Origin: Grammothele lineata | Taxonomy: Eukaryota; Basidiomycota; Agaricomycetes; Polyporales; Polyporaceae | NCBI GenBank assembly: GCA_002150815.3 | Contig: NDFF03000101.1 | Location: 1-64,000 of the forward strand | Direction of reading: 5' to 3' | DNA: 64,000 nt | In this document: positions 11,744-22,516 of the stretch, one piece after another | Layout: each line of letters starts with the position of its first letter | Numbering within the stretch: the stretch's first letter is position 1 | Translations under genes and position numbers: made by a program | The notes under the pieces: model-generated | What the model was told of the DNA's origin: nothing | Database searches by the model: none | The model's input: only the letters and a program-made list of their open reading frames with translations

Positions 11744-11816
11744 GCCGGGATAGCTCAGCTGGGAGAGCAACAGACTGAAGTTCTGGAGGTCGCGTGTTCA
11801 ATCCACGCTCCTGGCA
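11744..11816 (+). tRNA. trnF(GAA): tRNA-Phe (anticodon GAA)
   Basis: The 73-nt cloverleaf folds well. The acceptor GCCGGGA pairs with TCCTGGC (one G-U), the anticodon stem CAGA/TCTG holds loop CTGAAGT with GAA, and the T arm is GCGTG-TTCAATC-CACGC with discriminator A. No intron is present. An identical gene lies on the other strand at 17962-18034; both sit divergently about 0.5 kb from a FunK1 gene. Confidence 0.95.
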
Positions 11817-11820
11817 TAGC

Positions 11821-11825
11821 TTTTT
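11821..11825 (+). terminator. RNA polymerase III terminator of tRNA-Phe
   Basis: A run of five T begins five bases after the tRNA discriminator base, as expected for Pol III termination. Confidence 0.7.
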
Positions 11826-13531
11826 CTGCGTCAGGATTTACGCTGTTGACCACAACCAACCTCCAATACAAGGTTCACTCCCCAACGTGGCACCAGGTTT
11901 ACGGGATGTGTTTTATGGCCGAGAACAAGTGTCAGTCCACACATTCAAGTGATACTTAGTCGTATTCCAATGCTTGAAGTCGTCATTCGGTAGCGAGTAA
12001 CTGAATCTCCCACTCAGTGATGAGGTTCCAATTGTACCCACTTGAACGTCGGTCAGGCCTGCGCATGTAAAGTACAAAGACTCGTCGAAAGTAGAAGTAG
12101 AAATCCCAGAACAAGCAGCCTTGCTTTGTAGGTCGGACTACTGCGAAATGTACTAGGCGTAAAGTGCCCAGGGATTCTCCGCTGAAAGAGGCCGCTGTTC
12201 ACTGGCAGATACCGTTAGACGACGTTCAGGATATACCTGGGATAGGAATTGACGTAGAACTATGCTCACCTCCTTGGTCAAGTGCCCACACATTACATCG
12301 GACACAGCGACCGATCCTTGTGAGATCGAAGATCGCGGAGCACGCAGCCAACCATTTCGCGAGCTGGAACGAAACCGCCTCGACGGAGAAGTGGTGGGAA
12401 GCTCCACGCCAGTACTGACTTGATATTAACAGCACCCCGGAGCGGTACCTATTTGTCACTATCGCTGATCAGAACGGCCCGATCCCAGGATTCGCGCCGC
12501 AGCGCAAAGGAAGGTGACAGTCGTCCGTCCGCGCACACCTGCCTGGCAGACCGCGCCAGCCCCTGGGGACATGGTCGATCGGCGAACGGCAAGATGCGCG
12601 TCCTGCTCACGGACAGCCACATGATGGCCCCGCCCCGGGGGCGTATGTACAGGTGTCTTGGAAGGCAACAACGGCGTGAGCATTTCACAGATCAGCGGCC
12701 GGGCGCTGCTGGGAAGACGGACAAGCGTACCTCTCATGCCCGTGAGGAGCTACGCGAAAACTCCGCCGCTGGGTGTCCGGTGTACCCAGAGACCAGAAAA
12801 AGTGCGCTACCTTGTCTCCCTGCGCACGGCGCGGTATCCAGCCCCGCATCACGAGTTGTCGAGGGGTTTTCCCGAAGAGAGCGTACCGCACCCAGGCACG
12901 AGGCCGGCGGAGGCGTCCCCCCGCGCAGCCCCCCTCGCATTAAATGACAATCAAATTCGAGCAGGCGGCGAAGACGATCGACGGCCCGCGAGCCTCCCCG
13001 CGACGTGGGGGGCGATTTCTGCCGCTAGATAGAGTTAGATCGCCTCGTCTCGGAATCCGCGACATACGCGAAACCTAGATGCGCCCCGGAGTTCAAAATC
13101 GCGCCGCGTGCGAAACAAAATCGGCGGAGGCGGGGAAACGTGCGCAGGGCCCGCCGCGCCGCCGCCTGGGCTCGCCGACGGGCGACACAAGACCGCGAGC
13201 GGGGGCGGATGGGGGGCGGGGGCGGCGAGCGCCGGGGACGGTGTGGCTGAAGGGAGCGGAGTTTGGGAGCGGAGTCCGAAAAGAGAGCGTCGGAGGGAGA
13301 CCAATTGTGGCGCGGTCGGCAGGGCGGGGCGCGAACCTTCTTTTTGCCTCGCCCACCAGCCCGACGAATCTAACTCGCGGTCAGTCAACTTTGTTTCCAA
13401 ACTCTCCCGTGTCGACGCTGACGAGCCGGCCGTCCTCGACGTGGTCCCCGCCGCCGCCGTCCGCGCTGGGTGTCTCGCGGCCCTCGATCGACGATGTGCA
13501 GCCCCCATCACTCCCCCGCGCACCCGCCCTC
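11826..13531. other. 1.7 kb without a supportable gene; probable upstream region of the WOPR gene
   Basis: Several 60-175 codon frames overlap on both strands between 12150 and 13500 without recognisable domains. From about 12900 the sequence is very GC-rich with CT-rich stretches, as in long 5' leaders of regulatory genes. Long leaders are known for WOPR regulators in other fungi; here that is inference. Confidence 0.45.
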
Positions 13532-15942
13532 ATGTCCGGCCACGATCCCCAATCGAACAACACACAGTGGACGGAGCCGCCGTGGTCGGGCTGGATAGAG
13601 ACGACCGGGGACGCGCTGCTCATCCTGGAGGCCGCGCGGCGGGGTTTGATCCCGCGCGTCACCCGCCGCCTGGTCGATTCCGAACGCAAGATGATCACCT
13701 CCGGCTCCGTCTTCGTCTTTGACGAGGACGAGAGCGGCATCAAGCGCTGGACGGACGGCTTCTTCTGGAGCCCGAGCAGGATATTGGGCAACTTCCTCCT
13801 CTATCGCGAGACGGAGAAACGCGGCGCGGGCCACAGGAGCGCGCGCGCGGAAGCGGCGGCGAATCAAGAGGAACAGGACGTCAAGCAGGAGGGCCAGACA
13901 CTGTCGAGGCCGAAGAGCGAGACGAGCAGGATGGGCATCGACCGGCAGCGAGAGAGGGCTCTGGTCGGGAGCCTTACCAACAGCTACAAGTTCAAACCTG
14001 GGGGAATGATGAAGAAGGTGCGTTCTTGGTTCGCTCTCATTCTCGTCCCCCATTTGTGTCTGCTTTCCGTTCTGTCTCTCGTCGCCGTTGGTCGGGCGGG
14101 GGTCCTGCACGACGCTTTGCGAGTGTACGGCCCCCACCGATAAGCGTTTGCCCCCCTGCGTATCGCGAATGCGCGGCCACTGGGGCGATATGCACCGTGA
14201 ACCGCCCATACACCCCGTATATGCGCCTTATCCGGGTTGTGAGACGACTTCGCACTCATTTCAGCACGCATTGGGGTGCGTGGGCAGCTCTCGCGCATAT
14301 CCCCTGTGCATTCCCCGCGTCCTGTGGTCGGTCTTCGGGGCTCGTATTCGGGGATGTTCGGTTCTGGCGAGACGTCTACCGCAGCCACGAGTGACGCATC
14401 GCGCCTCGACGCACGGTCGTTCACCACCATCATGGCCGGCATCACCGCGCGCGCGATGATTCGTCGGCTGGGGGGCTCTGAACGACCACGGGACGACGAT
14501 GGGGAGCCTGAGCCGGTCCACAGCCTGTGTGGCCGGCGAGTAGCAATTGGCCAGGGCGGAGACGCTGGGAAGCGCACTCGGCGCATACTTCTATGTCAGG
14601 AAACGGGGTGGGCGCACTATTCTGCAGGGCCCAACTGGGGCCGTAATAGCCCCATATCCGCTCGCCCCACCTTCTTCGGGTGCCTGGCAGCGCGCGTGCT
14701 CTTTCGCGCCGCCTGCCAGCCTATGTCTCGCTCGCGGAGGGCGCGCGGGGTGGGCTGCCTCGCGCACGCCGCATGCTACGCGGTGGACAGGCTGGGGCTC
14801 GTGTGGGGAGCGGCCATGACGCATCCGTCTCGTTACCACTTCGTGGGCCTGGCCAGATCTCTAGGGTCTCTTCTCCCGGCGCCTGCGACGGCGTGCCCGC
14901 CTTCTTTCCGCTCCCGAACAGCAGCCCGCCTTCCCTTCTCAGTCCGGTCGTGGCACCAGCGCAGCCCCGCCCAGACCCTTGCAGTGCCCGTGCCTTCATT
15001 GGCTGGCTTCAGAGCTCCGACTTTTTCGCGCTCCCCTCTCCGCCCGCGAACAGCGACGCTGACTATCCTCGCCAGACCTTCTCCCTCACCATCGGTGGCG
15101 TTGCGCAACACCTTATCTCGTATTACAAGATCGAGGACGTCGAGCAAGGGCGCCTCCGCTCCCCGTCCTCCCTCCCGGAGCTCGCCTCGCTCACCATCAG
15201 CCCCGAGTACCTCGACAAGACCCACTTCCGCAACCCGCCCAAGGTCGAAATCGGCGTCGATGGCATCCCGCGCTATAGGGGGGAGGCCGACGATGTAGAG
15301 CTGTCTCCGCGTCTCTTGCCCGCGCCTCTCTCCTCTGGTTACTACGCCGAGTCCGACGCCGGCCCGAGCAAGCGCCAGAAGCGGTTCGATCCCTACAGTC
15401 CCACTTCCACCACCGGCAAGCGCTCTCGCAAGAAGAACAACTCGGCCTCCAGCCAGCAAGAGATCACTGACGGCGGTTCTCCGACGCAGTCGCTCGCCAC
15501 CCCTCACCCGCCCCCGGCTCCTTATGCCGACCCCAGCGTCTCTCACTACCCTTCCTACAGCTACTATCCTCCTCCCGTGCCCGGCTACCCCGCCCCTCAC
15601 GCCTACTCACCTGCGCACTATCCTCCGCCTCTGCCTGCGCCGGGCTCCACCACGCCACCTCAAGACAGCCCGTCGCCTCCCGCGACTGCGCCCGCGGCTT
15701 CCTCGACGTATGGTTACTCCGCAGATACGTCGGCGCCCACCTCCGCGCCTGCCTCCTACCCACCGTACTATTCCGGAGCGCCGCCGCCGCCCTACTCCTC
15801 GTACCACCCCGTCCATTGGCCGTCGTACCCGGGCTACAACCCTCCTTCCGGCACGGCCCCCTCGGGTGGCGCGAGCATCCAGGACATATCCGAGAGCGAC
15901 GTCAGGAGCAGCGCCCCCAGCGGCGGAGGCGGAGGAGCTTGA
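13532..15942 (+). CDS. WOPR-domain (Gti1/Pac2 family) transcription regulator
   Basis: Two exons (13532-14017 and 15076-15942) give 450 residues. WOPR box a lies at about residues 17-93 (WSGWIETTGDALLILEAA, the VTRRLVDSERKMITSGSVFVF block, KRWTDGFFWSPSRILGNFLLY). WOPR box b is split by the intron (SYKFKPGGMMKK then TFSLTIGGVAQHLISYYK). The rest is Pro/Ser/Tyr-rich low-complexity sequence, typical of the activation region. The splice GAAGAAG|GTGCG...GCCAG|ACC keeps frame and rebuilds the domain exactly. Family members (Wor1, Ryp1, Pac2, Gti1) bind DNA and control morphogenesis, conidiation and virulence-like switches; the target here is unknown. I chose the ATG at 13532 because the domain starts directly after it. 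The gene stands alone between the two inverted FunK1/tRNA arms. Confidence 0.9.
14018..15075 (+). other. Unusually long (1058 nt) intron inside the WOPR domain
   Basis: All other introns in the window are about 42-130 nt. This one starts GTGCGTTC and ends CTCGCCAG, separates the two halves of WOPR box b, and contains GC-rich sequence with chance open frames. No conserved protein segment of the WOPR domain appears to be missing, so no hidden exon is needed. It could carry regulatory RNA or enhancer elements. Confidence 0.7.
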
Positions 15943-17929
15943 ACAGCATGTCGACAAACGACGGCGCGAGCACACGCTCGCCCGCACTTCTCGGACCTCT
16001 CATGTTGTCGAGTGCACCTGTTGTCTTGTCTCTGGCTAGCGTGTATGTGTATGCTCTCCGTCCTTGCTGTGTCTGCTGCGATTCTGACGTCCCTCCTGTC
16101 GCTTGCCTGATGCTCCGCTCCCGCGCCTCCTTCTCCTACGTCGGGCTCCTTGCTTCGTGCCTGTGTACGATACGGCCTCGTGAGTGCTGATTTCTTGGGC
16201 GATATCGTGTTCTCCTTGCTCCCGGTGTCTTCCTCTCGCCCTCCCCGTCTCCCTTCCTGTATGTACCTACCAGCCTTTCCTCCCCTCTTGATACTGTATG
16301 ATGTCCCGACCCCGTGCCGCTTAGTCCATAACGTGTACAATACATCCCATCCGTTATCCGTCCCCGCTCTCTCGTATAGCTGTTTGATGAACCTGTTCTG
16401 CTGTATGCTTACCTTTTCTTTCCCGTCCCTGTCTCCATCCCCATCCCCATCCCTTTCCCCGGTTTCGCTTCCTGATGCACGCTCACCCGGTCTTGCTCTC
16501 CCCAGACTCTGTCGCTACGACTCGCACCCCCCTACCTCCACCGTCCAATCTGCGCCTCAACGGCGCCCGCGCCCGCACGTCTTCTTCCACCTCATGGGAT
16601 CCGGTTGCTCCTGCCCCTCTCCTCCGCTCTTCCCGTCCCCGCCCCCGTCGTCGCAGTCGCGTCGAAGTTCAGCGCCCCGACGTGCAGTTCCGCCGTCATA
16701 TCACTCCCCGCCTTACCGCGACCCTCGACACTCCGCGTTCTAGTTGTGGTCAGCTGGCGCTGGCCGCGCTTCTCCCGATCCCCGCCCTCGACCTCACCCC
16801 CGCCCCAATCCCGTCACAGCCGTCAGCGCGCGAGGAAGCGCCCGGCCGAGCGAAGTCGAGTAGGAGGAGTCTCCCATCCCCATCCCTGTCCTCTTCCCAT
16901 CTCGCTTCTCCCCTTCCCACCTCGTAACGGACGATCGATCGAATGAACGAACGAACGAAGAACGAACGAACAAACGGGACCGAACGAACGAACGAACGAA
17001 CCCAAAGGCCGGACAAACGGTTGCCGGCCGTCGACCGCCGACTTTTGAGTGGCGAGGCCCGCTCGAGCGGCGTGTGTCACTGTGTATAGTGTAGCGTGTC
17101 AGAGTGTAGCGTAGTGTACGATATGATACACGTATCCATCCCCCTGCTCTCCTCGTTCTCCCCATACTGGTGAAGATGCTAGCTAGCTATTATAGACAGT
17201 TGTACATATCGAGCGTCAGTTGAGCGTCGGTGTGTGCGGCGTGCGCGCATTTGTGCCTCTCCGTAGTGTTTTTTGGTGTGTGTGCCGTACGTCGTACGTT
17301 GATAGACCGGGTCTCGCGCCGCGGCGGACCGTGACGAAGGAAGGCGCGGGCAATGTGCGTGAAGGGGAGAAGATGGCGTCGTCAACAAGTCAGATACGTA
17401 CGGACCTAGTACGGACGATCGCGATGTGTAACCTGTGTATCCCGTAGTCTTTTCCCCTGTTTGTTATGGCGACATACTTGGTGGCCTTCAGTATGTGGAG
17501 AGCGATTTACAGTTATGCACGATCGGTCTTAGTCCTCGTCGTCACGGTAGTCTCTCAAGCTGCAGATTCGTCCCCAGTGACCATACCTAAACCAAACCTA
17601 AACAGACCTAAACGGACGGCAGCCGAGCCTGTGCACAAGATGCACGATATATGGGCCTGGTATGACTTTGTCACTACTAGTACTGCGCACGAGTCGAGGG
17701 AGTTAAAATATGAAAAGAGTGGCTCCGGGAAGACATTCCCATCGTGAAGACGCTGGCACCTTACCGCTAAGTAGTACATGCGTCTTACATGAGGGGGCGG
17801 CCGCACGCTCCATGCCATGAGCATGGATTGAACGCAACCTCGGATTGCGCGTAGGACGATCATCACGCGATCAGAGGCAGTGGCACGGACGTATGCGGCC
17901 TTCGTCAATATGTTGGCTGGACTGGCTTG
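15943..17929. other. 3' UTR and intergenic region with pyrimidine-rich and microsatellite sequence
   Basis: Downstream of the WOPR stop the plus strand is strongly C/T-rich, including repeated CCCCAT units near 16430-16460. The frames here are low-complexity Ser/Pro or its antisense. A tetranucleotide microsatellite lies at about 16931-17001. No gene is supported between 17000 and 17929. Confidence 0.5.
16931..17001. repeat. Imperfect (CGAA)n microsatellite
   Basis: Two blocks of CGAA/GAAC tetranucleotide repeats are separated by a short interruption (ACAAACGGGAC). Confidence 0.85.
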
Positions 17930-17940
17930 AAAAAATAAAA
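17930..17940 (-). terminator. RNA polymerase III terminator of the second tRNA-Phe
   Basis: On the minus strand, 21 bases beyond the tRNA, TTTT-A-TTTTTT forms a double T-run. Confidence 0.6.
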
Positions 17941-17961
17941 ATGTACACATGTACCAATTGA

Positions 17962-18034
17962 TGCCAGGAGCGTGGATTGAACACGCGACCTCCAGAACTT
18001 CAGTCTGTTGCTCTCCCAGCTGAGCTATCCCGGC
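17962..18034 (-). tRNA. trnF(GAA): tRNA-Phe (anticodon GAA), second identical copy
   Basis: The reverse complement is identical over all 73 bases to the tRNA at 11744-11816, with the same cloverleaf and GAA anticodon. It lies 517 bp upstream of FunK1 copy C and is divergent to it. The intervening DNA is homologous but diverged, so the tRNA was duplicated with the FunK1 gene and then kept unchanged. Confidence 0.95.
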
Positions 18035-18495
18035 GCTGTGAATTCAATCTCATTATGCAATATGACGCGTAGACTTTTTGTCCCACTTGTCTGCCCTTTA
18101 CTGTTCCACTATTCACCTTTACAGTGTCATATACGACAATGAGCTGCATATCTTGGCCAATTATCAGCAGGAGCCCGCAACAACATTCGCCGGCCTCAGT
18201 CTCTGTTGATTCGGCGCCTCTGTCGACTGGCGGCAGCCGGCGGCCCGTGAGGTGTCTTACCCAATCAGGCATCTCAACCAAGTTCCTCCTTTAGCGCCCT
18301 CCTCGCTTCGCCTCTTGCTCTTGACCACCTACCAGTCATTGTAGACAAAAGTGATAACTTGAGCCATTGTCGGCTTGAATAGGCTAGTTACGCTTGCTGA
18401 TAACAATCTCCTTTGTCCTCACATCAACCGCAGCCCCCAAAGCCGTGTGCCACTTCTCATCTCGGCCACACCGTCTTGACCACCTTTTCTCAACA

Positions 18496-18503
18496 TATAA
18501 ATA
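18496..18503 (+). promoter_or_regulatory. TATA box of FunK1 copy C
   Basis: TATAAATA stands 49 bp before the ATG in the upstream block shared with copy B. Confidence 0.65.
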
Positions 18504-18551
18504 TTCCCCCGGCGCTACTCTTCTGGTACGTCTCTCTCTCCCCGCCATATC

Positions 18552-21500
18552 ATGCCACGCAAACTGAAAACTCCTTCTCCTCCTCATACTCGGCGTCGTC
18601 CGATGACACCTTCCAAACCAGCCAAACACGAGCCCGGCCCCGGCTCCTCGACCACCCCTCCTAACATCAACGCCCCTCACACCCACCACCACGCCCGGCA
18701 ACCTAATATCTCAGACAACCGGAACACCAAACGTCGACGAGCAGATATGGGTGCTGACAGTGCGGACACGACGATTCTCATGGAGCTCCTCAGACTCGCA
18801 CTTGAATATTTCGGCGACAACTTCGACCAGCCCAACCCCGAGTTCGACGCGGTCTTTCCCAAGGATAAGATCGAAGAGATCAACAAGCTATTCTTCGACG
18901 CGTTCGTTGCTCGGGGAGCAGGTAACGGCGATGCGACAGGCCAGCAGGAGGCGGTCCAAGCTACGACCATTGGCGAGGGTAGCTCAGCCTGTAGTAAACG
19001 CCTAGGCCCGATCACAGAGGATGCGTCGAAGGAGAACGTAGGAATTGCTACAGCCGCTGCTAGTGTGAGTGAAGTATGTTGGACGACTGGTACATATTCG
19101 ATATTGACGAGCCCATACTCTTCAGTCGGCAGGGTCCTCCAAGGCGACGAGCAAGAAGAAGAAACAGAGGGCAAAGAAAAAGGGGAAGAAGGAGCAGGCG
19201 GAAGTGAAGAAAGTGAAGCTTTTGAACACGATATCGGAAAAGGACCTATCACAGCTCTGGGTACGTCTCCGTCATTCAGTCACTCGTATTCACCAGGCCG
19301 GCGTCTGACCGCCCCATTCCCTCTCAGGCCCGAATCGACGAGATCTACGACCTCTGCCCCGGACATTTCCTCCACCTCTCCGAGACTAAATACGACCAAG
19401 ATGACATCACCAAGAACAAGATCGACGGCTCATTCATCCTTGTCTCCGACAAGGACGTCACGATCCCCGAAAGGCCCAATTGGCCCCTCCAGCAGTTTTC
19501 CCTCGAGTTCAAGAAGGGCGGAGTGGGCCTCGAGCCTTACGACGACAAACACGGCAAGAAGGTCGAGACAGACGTACTGGAGGCGAAGAAGGTCAGGGAG
19601 CAGTTGATGATGTACGCCGGGCGGTCGTTTTCGTTCCAGCATCGTACCGCTCTCTTCCAGATCTTCATCAACGGACGATACTTCCGGGTTCTCCGTTGGG
19701 ACAGGTCGGGCGTCGTCGCGTCTCGCTCCCACTGCTACGTCGACACCATCGAGGACACGACGATCCTGCTCCGCGTCCTCTTCAACCTTTCCCGTCTCAC
19801 TCCTGACCATCGCGGATTCGATCCCACTGCTACGCGTCTCTCCGAGGAATCGTGCGGCTGGCGCCAGATGACCTGCATTGCCGAACGGCATAAGAATGAC
19901 ATCGACGACCATACCCAGCGTCCAGTCAAAGACTCGGAAATCTTGAACACATTTCCCATCCCCTGTGCGCTCCCCCCCAAATCGGGTCTGTTCCACGATG
20001 AGCGCCTCCATTCCGACCCCACTCGCCAATGCGACGACCATTCACACGACCACAATGCCCTCACAGCACATGCCCTCCCATCATTCTCTTACATACGGGA
20101 CCTCTTTCGCGACTCCATCGCTCCCGGATGCGCTCGTTACGAGCTTCGCGTTAAAGGGCGAAGGTTTCTGGTCGGGGCCCCGTTCTTTGAGGCATCAGGG
20201 ATGGTTGGCCGTGGCACGTGCGGTTACGTGGCTCTAGACTGGGAGTCGCAACGATTCATGTTTCTGAAGGATACGTGGCGGCCGTTTTACGAGAAGACCG
20301 AGAGCGAAGGAGAGATTCTACGAAAGCTCAATGCGGCCAAAGTAGTCAACGTTCCGACGCTTGTTGTTTGCGAGGATCTTCCATGCCAGGACACAGAGAC
20401 ATCCCAATACTCCCCCGAGGTCGGACGCAAGCATGTTGAACCTCCTCTCAGCGCGTTGCAACTTCCCACCGTCAATCTGCCCGAATTCAAAGCGCCCCAT
20501 CCCCCTGTAGAGGCTTCGATGAAGCCGCCCGCGAGTTCTCGTTATCGCCCATCCGCTGCGACAGATCCTGGCCCGTTGAAGCGTCCAGTGCCATCGCCAG
20601 CGCCATACCCTGGGCGGTCGACAAGGTCGAAGCGCACTTATGACCAGATGGACGCAGAGCATAATCACGTTCAGGGGAGCCGTCTGCGGCACCTCCAGCA
20701 CCACCGTCTCGTCGTCGCCGAGGTGTGTTTGCCAAGCACGGATTTCGAGAACGGCCACCAGTGGGTGGAGATTGTATATAACTGCGTCGAAGGTATGCCC
20801 TCTCATGTCATATACGTCTACGTTTCGGTTATCTCTAATACCCGTCGTCGTCAGCCCACGAAGCGGCGGTCCTCACTTGCAAGATCATCCATAGGGACAT
20901 CAGCGTGGGAAACATCCTCATCTACCCCAAGCTTCTCGTTAGTAAAGACGGCAAGATCTACTATATCCGACGGATCGGGATACTGAGCGATTGGGAGCTC
21001 GCAAAACGTATGGATGAGGTAGCACGCCAACCACATCGTACCGTAAGCTCATTCTTCGTTACGTGCTTGTTTTCGTTGCTAAGTCGTGGTGGTATAGGCT
21101 ACGTGGCAGTATATGTCCGTCAACAATCTCGACCACGCGATGCGGATGGTCCTCATTGCGGACGAACTTGAGTCATTCTTCCACGTGCTGCTCTACAACG
21201 GGACTCGATTCCTCCTGCACAACTACGACCCCCTCTATCCGTTCGTCGTCCAGTATTTTGATAATTACGGCATCAACCACCACGGCGATTACACCTCTCC
21301 CCCGCTCAAGCGCAGAATCATACAATCTGGCAAGATTATGTACGATGACCAGGACAACTTCGAGCTTCGCTTCCACTACCACGGCACTCCGAATCATCCG
21401 CTCAACGAGCTCCTCCCTGCTCTCCTCAAGCTCTTTGTCGCCCGTTATGCTCTCATGAAGGCTACGGCGACGAGCCAGCAGGGCTACGAGCCGAAGGAAA

Positions 21501-21850
21501 CTGACCGCGATCTCGACGATATGCTGGACGACGCACCGCCAGACCTCGGCGCCGACGAAGCAGTACCACGGCCCACTGTGTCGGATGACACGACTCGCGC
21601 GTACGACAACTTCTCTCTCGGATACGATCAACTCGACGCTGCGGAGGCCGCGAGCGTGGCGAAGGCGCTGAACGACCACACCATGTTCAAGACGATAATG
21701 AAGAAGTTTTTGGACATGCGTGCCGCCTGGCGCAAGCATGACAGGGTACCCGAGGATCGCCTCCGGGACTACCTCCAGGCCAGCCTCACGAAGCAATACG
21801 ATTTGGCGAAGACGGGTCCTGCAACAAAGCGCGCGCGGACAGGTAATTAA
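18552..21850 (+). CDS. FunK1-type fungal protein kinase, copy C (intact)
   Basis: Five exons (18552-19064, 19126-19260, 19328-20792, 20855-21042, 21098-21850) give 1017 residues, colinear with copy B including every intron position. The kinase core keeps the Gly-loop (GRGTCGY, with Cys replacing the Arg of B), FLKD, HRDISVGN starting at about 717 and LSDWE with Asp750. The C-terminal block ADELESFFHVLLYNG is intact, and the protein ends in a basic KRARTGN tail that may act in nuclear targeting. The catalytic set is complete, so activity is expected; substrates are unknown. The ATG follows a TATA box and a CT-rich leader. It is the inverted paralogue of B and lies head-to-tail with decayed copy D. 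Confidence 0.9.
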
Positions 21851-22516
21851 TAGCATTGCTGCTGTGTAGGCATAGACGTTGGATGGCACTGAAGTGCGAT
21901 GGCGACGTGTCGCGCCGTGTGGGAGGGTTCCGGGCTGGGTTCAATGCGTGGACTATTGTAGCTTTAGCACTTGCTTTCGGTTGTATCATAACTCCGCATC
22001 TCACTAGCTCTGTCATTGCCTCTCGATTTTTTGCATTTTCCTCGAGTCGGATAGCGGTTTGCAGCGCGGACCTGCGAGAGCGTACGTGTGCTCGAGTTTC
22101 TCAGAGTACTGCACAAGCGCCCATCTTGCGGTGGACTGGCGCTCAGGTTGGCGTTTTGCTCTCATCCGCCATCATCATCTGTTGTGAGTGCACGCACAAT
22201 GCGGGTGTCAAACAATCGCACACACCGCGCCCATTGTTTGCGTAATGCGCTGTTCCCAGGCCGTGGCTCTATACTTCATGCGATCGCCATTGTCCGTCAC
22301 CGGCTCCAGTCGTCACGTCCATGAAGCTGACTCACCATCATCAACTGCTTCTGAATCCCACTCAGAGCTACTGAGTTGTGTACCTCACTTTTCGAGACAC
22401 AAATTGCCGTCAACAGACAAGGTACGTAAACGAGAATCTTCAGTCCGCTACTACGTTCTCAACGACTCAGACCTTCAGCTTCAAACCCGGTTCCCTTCCG
22501 CCACTTCGACTCAAAC
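21851..22516. other. Intergenic between FunK1 copies C and D
   Basis: The first about 200 bp match the 3' flanks of copies A and B, including a block around TTGTATCATAACT, and may be a conserved 3' UTR. The rest shows no gene. Confidence 0.5.

Larger units (their letters stand above)
7690..22060. repeat. Large inverted duplication: arms about 7690-11816 and 17962-22060
   Basis: Both arms contain, in mirrored order, a 3' flank sharing GCTAGCTCTG and TGTATCAT blocks, a five-exon FunK1 gene (B or C), a 0.52-kb upstream region and tRNA-Phe. Exons 1 and 2 are the same length in both (513 and 135 nt). Homology stops at the outer edge of the tRNAs. The 6.1-kb spacer holds the WOPR gene. Confidence 0.85.

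Noticed and set aside
14276..15298. 340-codon frame overlapping the WOPR intron and second exon
   Set aside because: The second exon in the WOPR frame rebuilds the conserved domain; this frame gives low-complexity Arg/Ser/Pro sequence.
16150..16743. 197-codon Ser/Pro/Leu-rich plus-strand frame downstream of the WOPR gene
   Set aside because: Pyrimidine-rich 3' UTR-like sequence; no domain or splice structure.
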